From Dermatemys mawii (taxonomy: Eukaryota > Chordata > Testudines > Dermatemydidae), in NCBI GenBank assembly GCA_007922305.1, contig ML677351.1, forward strand, positions 8,235,673 through 8,299,672: 64,000 nucleotides of DNA, read 5' to 3'. The notes beneath the pieces were generated by a model that saw only the letters and a list, made by a program, of their open reading frames with translations, did not search any database and was not told the DNA's origin. Below are positions 34,351 through 44,050 of the stretch, piece after piece (the first letter of the stretch is position 1; each line of letters begins with the position of its first letter). The position numbers were made by a program, and so were the translations under genes.

Positions 34351-35169
34351 GAGAAACAGGAAGTCAGAATCTGTTCCCAAAGCCTGCACTCTGTGGGATT
34401 CCCTTTGGCAGTCCCCTGAGTTCCTGGTAGCATCATTCCACTGGAGACATGTTACCAGAAGATTCTTCTGGATAGGGCTTCCTTTAGATGCCTGGGGTCA
34501 GGGGGGAGGGGAGGGGGGAGGAGAAGGAGTGAAGTTCCATGGAAATACAGCCCAAGTCTGTATTTTCATTTCCACCATGTCTCCACTGGGCTGAAGAGGA
34601 CTGATGTGCATTCCTGCATTATTTTCTAATTCTTTACTCAAGAGAATTTGCACAGCTCATTACAGAATGACTAAGCATTGCACATATTAGTATTATGAAC
34701 TGTCATACATACAAGAAGTAAATGCTTTGGTAGTGTACAAGAAAACAAAATGAGTGGGAGTAAAAAATGTCTAAGCAAACAAGGCTTTGAAGTTGTTTGG
34801 CCTCGTCTGGAAATTTTACATCACTACAGCTTGTGTTCAGAATACAGTGTGAAACTAACAAAAATATTTCACTAAAGTCTCTTAAATAATGCTGTTCTGA
34901 TGCAGTACTGTGAAGAGGTCAACAGAACCCACTTAAGCGAGTCTCCCTACAACATAGTTCATCTAATACAAAATGACACTATGTAGCAACCAAATTATGG
35001 GAAACCATTAAGATAATTTCATAAAACAGACTAAAGCAGAGCGAGCCACAGTTCATCAGCAAATCCTAAGCCATCATAAAGATGAGCAGGAAATGTCATC
35101 TCTCCACTCAGAAGTGGGCAGGAATGCACTTCTACTTCATGTGAATGACATGGAGGGAGTAACACAACC
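34351..35169. other. Non-coding stretch
   Basis: No gene recognised. A G-rich low-complexity patch lies near 34498-34530. Confidence 0.4.
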
Positions 35170-35295
35170 TCACGTGGTCAGAGGAAGAGAGATCTTTTGG
35201 TTAAACTGCTGTTCAAGAGACCTGGGTTTAATGTTTGACTTTGCTACAGATGTTCTGTGTGACCTCAAGCAAGTCATCCCAATTACAATATATAG
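35170..35295 (+). repeat. MIR-like SINE fragment
   Basis: The phrases AAGAGACCTGGGTTTAAT, GACTTTGCTACAGATG and CTGTGTGACCTCAAGCAAGT follow the MIR order. Diverged and truncated. Confidence 0.65.
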
Positions 35296-36046
35296 TTGGC
35301 ACTGAAATAGCATGATGAGATCTGAGCAGTTTCATGCTATATAACATATGGGGTGATCAGGTGTCCTGTTTTTAAAGAGACAGTCCTGTATTTAAGCTCT
35401 CTAGCAGCTGTCCCAAGTTTTGGGTAAACTGTCCCATATTTTCTGTCTCCCTCGCATCTGGTGGATCCTGCTGCGGGCCAGATCCCTGCTTGCCAACCGC
35501 CCTACTACCAGCAGTGAGTTGGAGGCAGGGAGGGAGGGGGTCCAATGGCTGACAATGGAAATGGGTTTGCAAGTCTGATGGTGCAGTGAAGATGCAGAGT
35601 GCAGAACTGGTTGCTCCCCCTGCTGGTCCATCAGAGTAGCCCCTGTCTTGGCTAGCAGGGCCCTGCCCCCATCCTGTTTCCAGCCAGCACTGGCTGTACT
35701 CTGCGAGCTGTGGTGGCTGCTGTGGGCAGGCAGGTGCCTGGCAACAGCTGGTTACACTGCTCTACAGCCAAAATGCTTCTGAAATAAATGTAGTCAAACT
35801 TTACTAATTCTGGGTCACTGAGAACGAAAATGATGCTTAAAATTGTTGATTGGCTCTAGTTTTCGAGATATGCTATTGGGTCAGTATATATGACCCTTGA
35901 CATGGGAATGGCGAAGGATAAGTGAGTTATAAAGGGAAGGGATCTCAGTTTAAACCAGAAATGACTAAAATACATCTTTGACTAGATCTATGAATAAATC
36001 TATGACTGGGTTTGGACAGTACTTGCTTTTTAGGCAAAACAATGAA

Positions 36047-36127
36047 TGATGCAATCTGAAGCTGGTATTGCATCATACATGATATGAATTGCATCATATT
36101 ATTCCTAGAAGTCATGGATGATGCAAT
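36047..36127. promoter_or_regulatory. Array of four ATTGCATCA (AARE/CARE) motifs, copy 1
   Basis: TGATGCAAT or its complement ATTGCATCA occurs perfectly at 36047-36055 (+), 36067-36075 (-), 36088-36096 (-) and 36119-36127 (+). Start-to-start spacings are 20, 21 and 31 bp, close to 2, 2 and 3 helical turns. The array begins 218 bp upstream of the transposase ATG. ATTGCATCA is the sequence of the amino-acid response element of CHOP, bound by ATF4-C/EBP dimers. Alternatively the motifs are binding sites for the transposase. Confidence 0.7.
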
Positions 36128-36264
36128 CATAACGAAGCTTACATCACTCTGCTGAACAAATTGCCCTATATCAGCTCTAGAAATCGTACAGTGTCGTGCT
36201 CTCTTATTTGTCAGTGTTTGATTTTGCAAAGGGACACATTTCTGTTTAGCCAAAGTGAGCAGAG

Positions 36265-37583
36265 ATGCCTCGTACTTGTGTGAACAGTGCAGATAACTTC
36301 TGCTATGTTTGTGGTGAAGTGACTTTTGCATCACAAAAACTCAGTATAACCACTATGGTTAAGAAAGCCTATCACCTTTATTTTGGCTGCAAAATTGGAG
36401 ATCAGGACAAGAAGTGGGCCCCACACATATGCTGCAACACTTGTGCAACAAATCTTCGCCAGTGGTTGAACAGGAAAAGGAAATCTATGCCTTTTGCAGT
36501 GCCAGTGATTTGGAGAGAGCCAACAGATCATATCAGCAATTGTTACTTCTGCATGGTGCCTCCAGTTGGGAAAGGTGTGTCAAAGAAGAAAAAGCGGACT
36601 GAGCATTATCCAAACATTCCATCAGCTAGACGCCCAATACCCCACGGAGAAGGACTGCCAGTTCCTGATGCACCAGAATCATTCTCACCTGAGTCAGACG
36701 AGGAAGAGGATGAAACTTCTGGTCCAGAACCATCAATGTCACAGGACCCACATTTTCTCCCATCCTCCTCCTCTGAACCACACCTCATAACGCAAGCTGA
36801 ATTGAATGACCTTGTCAGGGATTTGGAACTACCCAAGCGTAAGGCAGAGCTGTTGGGCTCCAGACTACAGGAGTGGAATCTCCTGGCATCTCCTGGCAGG
36901 TGATGTTAGGGTTTCCATGCAAGAGATTCCCACTACATCAAGAAAGATTGGCCACTCCGACAGTCATTGGAGCCTGGGAGGAAAAGTGTTCAGCATCCAC
37001 CGCTTGTTGAATCAAGGAAGATTTTGTTACCACCCTTACACATAAAGCTGGGTCTGATGAAGAACTTTGTCAAGGCCATTGACAAAACACAAGCAGCTTT
37101 CAAGTACCTCCATGGAAAATTTCCAAGGTTAAGTGAAGCTAAGATAAAGGAAGGTGTCTTTGTTGGTCCTCAGATTCGTGAACTTCTTCGAGATGATGCA
37201 TTTGACCATGCACTGCGTGGCAAGGAAAAGACGGCATGGAAAGCCTTCCAGTCAGTGGCAATACATTTTCTCGGAAACAACAAGGCAGACAACTACAGGT
37301 TGTTGGTGGAAAACCTCCTCAAGGCATACAAAAGCCTTGGTTGCAACATGTCACTAAAGATACATTTTTGCACTCTCATCTAGATTTTTTTCCACCGAAC
37401 TGCGGAGCAGTGAGCGACGAGCATGGCGAACGATTTCACCAGGACATTGCAACAATGGAGAAACGCTATCAGGGCAAATGGAGCCCATCAATGCTTGCAG
37501 ACTATTGCTGGACAGTGACAAGAGATGCTCCATTTAATGAATACAAGAGACAAGCCAAGAAGCGCCGAGTAGACACTGAATAG
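36265..37583 (+). pseudogene. CMC-type transposase, internally deleted (copy 1)
   Basis: The start was chosen at 36265 because it matches the copy-2 frame and has G at -3. The N-terminal 212 codons stay open: a ZAD-like zinc module with Cys13/Cys16 and Cys57/Cys60, a second CxxC at Cys93/Cys96, a basic KKKKR stretch at 107-111, and an acidic SDEEEDE run near 144. A 10-bp duplication near 36885 (ATCTCCTGGC twice) brings in a TGA at 36901. A 373-bp deletion with TG microhomology at the junction (about 36920) then removes both predicted first catalytic aspartates. One T missing near 37366 causes a further frameshift before the SDEHGERFHQDI block. No active transposase can be made. The open N-terminal part retains the likely DNA-binding domain. 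Confidence 0.85.
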
Positions 37584-38765
37584 GACTAAACTATGTACAT
37601 AATAGTTTTTTGCCTTTTGTTTCATAATACATTTTATTTCTATAACCCTTTTGCTGATTTTTAAAGTGTTACATAAAAAGGACAGGTGAAATATTATTAT
37701 GTAAAGCAACCATAAACACATGAAAAGACCTAGGTTTACAATTTATGATTAAAACTCTACTATCTATACAATATACATAGACATAAAATGTAAAAACTTA
37801 AATATCTTAGAAACAGTAGCCAATCAGTTGTTTTAATTGTCATATTTGAATTCAGCACATCAAAATATATAACAAATATCACATTTTATCTCTGAAGCGG
37901 ACGACTTCTAAAAAATTGTAGACCAGTGTTATGTGTCACCTCTGCTGCCCACCCATCAGTCTTTAAGTACTCCCCCTCTCACTGTCCTCTCCCTGATTTG
38001 CCTTTTCGCCCTCTCCAACCCTACTGCGACTCCATATCCCTGCCCCCTTCTCCTCAGTAGGGTGCGTCCCACTCCCAGCACTGTGCAGAGAACCAGCTCC
38101 TAGTCAGAGTGTTCCACTCACCAACAGCCTGGTCGGCAGTCTCCTTCCTGTCCCCACTGCCTCTGGCTGGGCTGGTGCCTCAGGAAAATCCAAGATCCTC
38201 CCATCTGGGGCACTGGCAGGAGAAGCCGAGCCCTGCATGTGCCAAATCCCCGCACAGTGCTGGCGTGGGGAAGCCTCTCTGCCCTTCAGCTAAGCTTGGG
38301 CGGCGGGGACAATTTCCATCGCTTCACACCCCGAACCTGCAGGCTCCACAACAGCCCTGGGATAAGGGCTCAGCATTGTCTTCAAACCCCCTCCACCCTG
38401 CTCTGGGTCCTGGCAGGGAGTGGGGCACCCTCCCCTTCTGAGCCACCTCTTTGGCCTGGTTCACAGAAGCCCCCACAGGTTCCTTGGGCCTTGGTGCATG
38501 TCTCCCCCTCAGTTCTCTTCCCTCCTGCACACTGCCGAAAGACTGTGTACCTTGGTAGAAATCTGGGGAGGGGGGCATGTGATCCTGCCTCCTGGCTCCC
38601 CCCACCCCCGCCGGTCTCCACATGTTGATTCAGGATAATGTGGTGCCAGGCACCAGGAGATCTGTTCCAGGGCCCCAGCCAGGCATGGAGGGCAGACAAC
38701 ACTGGGCAAGGAGAGTCAGGTCAGTCGGTCGCTCACTCCCTCTGTGTGAGAGAGGTGGTGTACGG

Positions 38766-38767
<2 letters not shown>

Positions 38768-38798
<31 letters not shown>
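38768..38798. repeat. (GT)n microsatellite
   Basis: About 15 GT units inside the hAT-like host element. Confidence 0.96.
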
Positions 38799-38799
<1 letters not shown>

Positions 38800-39042
38800 A
38801 AGAGATAGGAGTGTATGTCTTACCTCTCCCTGTGTGAACCCTAAATCCTTAAAGATAAGAAAGTAAATAAAAATAATCCAACTCCACTGTATTTATTTTT
38901 TATGGGGGCTTGGTCAACTAGATGTTAATTTAAATGCTTGCACTGCATAGTTCTAATTGATTGCCATTAAACTCACTTGAATATGAGTAATTTTACCAGG
39001 TGTCCTGTATTCAACATCGGGAAATATGGTCACCTTACAGAT

Positions 39043-40489
39043 AAACAACTTAGGTACTTCCAGTAGGATGCTTCTGCAATATGCTACTTTAATACACAAA
39101 TGACTAAATTGGATAGCATTGTATATAATACTACAAGAGATCTGAAAATAAGATTTGGACAATATAATGGTCTAATTGGAAGGCAGAGTTAAAATGTCCC
39201 CTGGGTCAACACTTCATCAGTTAAGAGCACACACTTAGATGGCTATCACAGGAGTTAAGTTTCCATAGGAGGAAAACATGCTGACCTGAACTGCCTGTTT
39301 CTGCAAGGGGAAGAATTCTGGACTAATCGTTTAAAAACTGATCCTCTCACAGGACTTAAAGAAGAGCTAAACCTTACCTTCTGGATTTTTATAAGGATTT
39401 CTTGTGAAATTAAATTACTAATGGGAGTATTTGTACATAAGTTAAATAAACTCCTGAGCCAACATCTGGATGTTACAATCCATGTAACAACATTTTCAGA
39501 AGCACTGGCCATTGGGATGAGTATTTATCTCTCACAGATTAAACTTCTCATTGTATTACTTTTTTTTTCCATTGGACCCCTGTATTAACACTTTGGGAGA
39601 ACAACATCCACAAATGAATTTAAGAAGATACAAATACAAAAAGTTGTAAAGTTTTCCTTCATCTAGTCATGTGTGTGTTACATAAGCCTCTGTACTGTCA
39701 TACACTAAATTTCAAATCTATTTGTAAACACAGAAGACTAGATCCTCTCCAGCAGCACACACTGCAGATCATGGGAACTGAGGATCATGTGCAAAGCTAA
39801 TTTTTGCATTACCTGGTTCTTAAGACCACTGTGTGCCAATCTGGCCCCTTAGCATAAGTTAGAACAGCCTGAAAAGCTGCTCTTTGTTACATCTGCTGTA
39901 ATGAACTCAATGCATCAAAACAGCAAATGTAATAGGTAGCATGTAGCAAAGATTCTGCCTCTTTTTCTTAGCTCCGGTCATGCCCGGGACAGTGGCATTA
40001 TCAGGCAGGAGGCACCACTTTGCTGGCTCCAGCAGCAGAAGAACCCCTACACTTTAGTGGTCCTCTCATGGACAATTACATTGTTTCTGCAGCCAAATTT
40101 CATTGGCACTATGGAACAAATCAGCCACACGTATCACCTGAAAATTTGGTCCAAAAAATATCACCTGAAAATACAGAGATGTTTCAAATAATTGCTAAAA
40201 GTGACTGTGGAGCTACTTATACTTTGATCTGTGCTTCCACCTACTGCTGACTTCAGTTTTAATATAGAGTGTATTTCCAAGCTGAGATAAAGTCATTTAG
40301 ATTCTGAAAAATCCACCATCCTGGATTTTAGGGGCAAGTAATAAGCTAGTGGCCAGTGAAAGTAATAGAGACACAAATACTAAACAATCCAGCTACTGTT
40401 ACGTGCACTGCAAAAAACTAGACAATCTATCCTTATGCGTACTGAACAAGAGTCCATCCTATCTCTGAAATTGGTATCATACTTTGATT
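39043..40489. other. Non-coding stretch
   Basis: No gene or recognised repeat. A T-run lies near 39561. Confidence 0.4.
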
Positions 40490-40628
40490 GTGTGAATTAG
40501 GGTGACCAGACAGCAAATGTGAAAAATTGGGACAGGAGTTGGGGGTAATAAGAGCCAATATAAGAAAAAGACCCCAAAATCAAGATTGTCCCTATAAAAT
40601 TGGGACATCTGGTCAGCCTAGTGTGAAT
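40490..40628. mobile_element. hAT miniature transposon (GGGTGACCAGA) with perfect 8-bp duplication
   Basis: GTGTGAAT occurs at 40490-40497 and 40621-40628. Between them a 123-bp element begins TAGGGTGACCAGA and ends TCTGGTCAGCCTA (one mismatch). The 8-bp duplication and short terminal repeats are the hAT hallmarks. No ORF, so it was mobilised in trans. The same end sequence marks the larger element at 35350-39034. Confidence 0.92.
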
Positions 40629-41422
40629 CCTCCAGTGTTTTTTTCCTCCCCTTCCTATAATTTGTTTAGATTTTAGAGGTCACTGAAACTCAAAGAATTC
40701 AGTTCAAAATTGGACACAAGTTTTATAGCACTTCATCAGCAAGAAGGAAGCAGTAATTTGAGCCTACTGTGCCTGGATACAAAGGGAGATTAATTTAAAA
40801 TACTGTGCCTGTAGGGCAGGCTGATCACAATCTTGGGAGAGCGAGCCATGGCACCTTTAGGAGCAGATCTGTGACCCAGATGTCCATAGCTATCTACGTG
40901 CTTCAAGAATTAATAGTTGTTACCATCGGTAAGAGTTCTACAATTCATTCACCACCATGTCATAGTATTTTATAAGGGTAAAAGTTAAGGCCCACTGCTG
41001 CTGTCCCTGTCAGCTGCTTAATTCTTCTTAGGAACTGATATCATCTGAGCTGTCAAATGGTCCAAAGATTGTGCTCCTAAACTTTGTAGTGTGACTATTG
41101 GGGGAATTTTGTGTGTTCTGGGACTTGTCTCCATATATCAAGGAATATAATGTCTCACACTGAATTTATCTGCAGCTCATAAATGCTGTTGGATTGCTTT
41201 TATCTGTTGGATCACTAATAGTTCTCCTATGTTTACTCCTTGGAGGAATATACTGCTAGAATTTTTGGCAATGGAAAATCCTTCTGTAGTGAACAGAAAC
41301 AAAGTTTTGAACTTTTATGAGGTATTGTGACCCTTCCTGGGTTTCTGGACTGAAAGAACAAGACAAATATAGTGACTAGAGCAATCAGTCTGGTAGTTGT
41401 CACTGAGTACATTTTAAGACCC
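40629..41422. other. Non-coding spacer
   Basis: No gene or recognised repeat. Confidence 0.4.
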
Positions 41423-41585
41423 TGACATGTTTTGTAATTTAAAAATACATAAATATCATGTACCTAGTCTTTAAGATGTCCAAAGTGACCATGGAATAAC
41501 CATGTAAAGGCAGGGTTTTGGGCGTGAAAGAGAAGGAAACAGGGGAAAACAGAAAGAATATGTTTCCACGGTTGGTCGATGACTA
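41423..41585 (+). repeat. Local direct repeat, unit 1
   Basis: It runs from TGACATGTTTTGTAATTTAA to GGTTGGTCGATGACTA and aligns along its full length with 41786-41945, with a few substitutions and small indels. The offset is 363 bp. Confidence 0.92.
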
Positions 41586-41785
41586 AGGATTATTTTTACA
41601 ATTCTGACTATGCAGTTTATTTGATGCTATTGGTGGAATCCACAAACGGGTAAAATTTTCAAACATACCTGTGTGACTTAGGAGCCTAAGTTCCATTTTC
41701 AAAAGTGACCTAGGCACTAAATCTCCCTGAAAGTCAATGGACTTATTTTCCAATGTTTTAGTCACCTTTGAAAATGGATGTTGGC

Positions 41786-41945
41786 TGACATGTTTTGTAA
41801 TTTAAACATACATAAATATGTACCTAGTCTTTAAGATGTCTAAAGTGACCATGGAATAATTGTGTAAAGGCAGGGTTTTGGGGATGAAAGAGAAGGAAAC
41901 AGGGAGAAACAGAAAAAATATGGTTCCATGGTTGGTCGATGACTA
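41786..41945 (+). repeat. Local direct repeat, unit 2
   Basis: Second unit of the 160-bp direct repeat. After GGTCGATGACTA, unit 1 continues with AGGATTATTT, whereas unit 2 goes straight into the fold-back repeat at 41946. The 200 bp between the units contains TTTTCAAAAGTGACCTAGGC-type text typical of a turtle miniature element. Confidence 0.92.
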
Positions 41946-42071
41946 CGCGACAAAGAGTCTGTGGCACCTTAAAGACTAACAAAAGTATTGAAGCATAAGC
42001 TTTCGTGGGCTAATACCCACTTCGTCGGATGCATGCAGTGCAGATCCAGACTAACATGGCTAACTCTCTGA
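41946..42071. mobile_element. Fold-back turtle repeat, second copy
   Basis: The body GACAAAGAGTCTGTGGCACC through CTTCGTCGGATGCATG matches the left arm of the element at 9501-9705. It is followed by GCAGATCCAGACTAACATGG and TAACTCTCTGA, the reverse complement of that element's start (TCAGAGAGGTAGCTGTGTTA). The two copies therefore keep different parts of one palindromic unit. No target duplication found here. Confidence 0.8.
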
Positions 42072-43690
42072 TTTGTAGCTGTCTAAATATGTCTTTGGGT
42101 CCAAAATTTTCAGAGATGATCATGGACTTTGGATTATTCAACCTTACTGGGCCCAACCTGAGACATCTTGGATCTGACTTTTTCAGATGTGTTGAGCACC
42201 AGCATTTCTCATTTAATTCAGGTTGAGAAAATGGCTGGCATCTCCTTAGTTTACATGGTAAAAACACCTTAGCTTACACCTGTACTATATTTTCTGATGG
42301 GCCACTCTGGGGAACAGATTTCCCCTTCAAGTGGAACCCTGAGGCAGTTGTGGCCAGGGGGAATCCCTAGCAATTAGGTTAGCTGGAACTGCTGAGGCCC
42401 AAGGCTCCTAACCTTACATGGATCCCAGGAGATCTGTATGGTTTGGATACTGGTCCTGCACCCTGTTCCAGGGGTGAGACAAACCCTGTCCTCTGAGCAG
42501 AACAATACGGGGGAACCTCTCATGAACCATCCCACCCCAGGATTTTATCACCTGAGGGTGTGATACTGTAATGAGAGTCCTCGCGCAATAGAGGGTTTGC
42601 AAGTTAGGCCCCTTCTCCAGACAAAATTAAGCAGGCCAGCATATAGTCCTTTCAGGGTATGCAGCAGTACCTATGAGTATTACAATGATTTAGAAGGTCC
42701 ATTCTAGAGTATCATTTCCCACAGCTGTCATTTCAGTATATACATCATTCCTCTTTATTCAGAATAGTTACTACCTCTCTATACCACTAGCTTTTTTCTG
42801 AAATTAACAACAATGTTTAAATATGAAAAGATCCAACCACAGACTCTAAGATATGTTTAATTGATAAATATGTATCTGTGGGGAACCCAGTGCTTGTAAG
42901 TGAGTAAATGCTATAACTAACTTCAAAATGCAAATATGATTGCCAAACAGCCTGTGTGCATGTAATTGGTTTACTCAAATGAAAAAAGAATCAAAAATCT
43001 TTGCTATCTTTTCCCCAAAGGAGCCATCATACTAACTGTAAAAATACAGTTGCAAGTCTATTCACACTCATTTGGTCTTATAAAAATGTTTATATATAAA
43101 GGATAAAATAGTAATGATTTATTTATTTCTTTAGAGTAATGAAGGACCTTCTGTGAGAATGGGCCTGATTCTCTTCTCGCTTATACCAGTTTAACTCCAT
43201 TACCGCAGTTAAACTCTTTACCACAGTGAACTTTAACAAAACTGATCACTTCTGTAATTTTATTGCTCATTGCTGTGTTTTTAAAAGCTTCCCATGATCT
43301 CATGATTGATGACATCAAACTGAAAATGTTCTCACTTTCAAAACTTCTATCTCCCTTTAATTTCAACATGACTGAGGGCTAACAACTCTGTACTAAACTG
43401 ACCATAATTCCACTAGTCTTTGAATATGGAACTGCAGTTCTCACTAGTAAAGATGATCATCAGCTTCCATTTTCTTTATTGAGACAAAAGCCAGGTTGTC
43501 CTTAAAGAAAAATGCCTGCCTGCCTAGAGTTAGGGGTCTGGACAGGAAACTCTGAGGCAGAATGACAAGGAAACTGAGGGTTGCACGAAAGAGTCTGACA
43601 GGGCTTACAAGTGTATGTGGAATACAGGAAGGGAGAAAGAGGGTTTTGCAGGAGAATGTGGTGAGCAGACAGGAGTTTAAAGATGGATAG
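42072..43690. other. Non-coding stretch
   Basis: No gene recognised. GATTCTCTTCTCGCTTATAC near 43167 resembles a phrase common in turtle repeats but is too short to call. Confidence 0.35.
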
Positions 43691-43699
43691 GAGGCAGAG

Positions 43700-44050
43700 G
43701 TGAAGCTAAACTGGCATACCCTGGTGCGGCGCACTGGCAAGAGCCGGTGCGCCATACCGGACCAGCTTCCCTGGTGGCAATTTAAAGGGCCTCAGGCTCC
43801 TAGCAGCAGCTGGAGCCCCAGGACCTTTAAACTGCTCTTAGAGCCGCACTGCCGAAGCCCTGGGGTAGTGGTGGCAGCCAGCACCACTGGGGCTCTGGTG
43901 GCGATATTAAGGGCCTGGGGCTCTGCTGCGGTAGCGGCGGCTGGGAGCCCCTGGCCCTTTAAATCACTGTCTGAGCCCAGCTGCTGCTATCCCAGGGTTC
44001 CGGCAGCAGGGCTCAGACAGCGATTTAAAGGGCCGGGGGCTCTAAAGTCC
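43700..44050. repeat. GC-rich repeat with GGCCCTTTAAA hairpins
   Basis: The text GAGCCCC..GGCCCTTTAAAT recurs in both orientations. Arms at 43945-43993 and 43994-44042 are imperfect reverse complements over about 49 bp and would form a long hairpin. A shorter hairpin, GGCGCACTGGC with GCCGGTGCGCC, lies at about 43727-43752. I recognise the family from turtle genomes but cannot name it. The 163-codon ORF across it is a composition artefact. Confidence 0.75.

Larger units (their letters stand above)
35755..37928 (+). mobile_element. CMC (Chapaev-like) DNA transposon, copy 1
   Basis: The 2174-bp element starts CACTGCTCTACA and ends TGTAGACCAGTG, so the terminal inverted repeats match at 11 of 12 bases. 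It is flanked by TTA on both sides (35752-35754 and 37929-37931). A second inverted pair lies inside the ends: TTGATTGGCT...GAGATAT at 35847-35871 and ATATCTTAG...AGCCAATCAG at 37802-37827. CACTG ends with a 3-bp TWA duplication fit the CACTA-Mirage-Chapaev group with 3-bp duplications. PIF/Harbinger also uses TWA sites, but its ends and domains differ. The sequence is near-identical to 48071-50608 apart from a 373-bp deletion. Confidence 0.85.
35342..39042. mobile_element. hAT-like element hosting CMC transposon copy 1
   Basis: Left end GGGGTGATCAGGTGTCCTG (from 35350), right end GACACCT-complement text through ATATGGTCACC (to 39034). The ends match the GGGTGACCAG family seen complete at 40498-40620. 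The flanking octamers TAACATAT (35342-35349) and TTACAGAT (39035-39042) agree at 6 of 8 bases. Without the nested 2174-bp transposon the element is about 1.5 kb and GC-rich, with a (GT)n tract at 38768-38798. It shows no recognisable transposase. Confidence 0.55.

Noticed and set aside
33862..34436. Overlapping ORFs of 185 and 144 codons on opposite strands
   Set aside because: They lie inside a non-autonomous hAT element with clear ends and target duplication. Low-complexity Gly/Pro-rich text, no domain.
35945..36334. 129-codon minus-strand ORF upstream of the copy-1 transposase (also 48261-48650)
   Set aside because: It runs antisense across the motif array and the transposase start in both copies. 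It is conserved only because the copies are near-identical, and it shows no domain.
38109..38837. Cluster of Pro/Gly-rich ORFs on both strands
   Set aside because: They lie in the GC-rich part of the hAT-like host element; no protein similarity seen.
41423..41945. Pair of 160-bp direct repeats as a tiny LTR element
   Set aside because: No primer-binding site, polypurine tract or TG...CA ends, and the right unit abuts another repeat; a local duplication is simpler.
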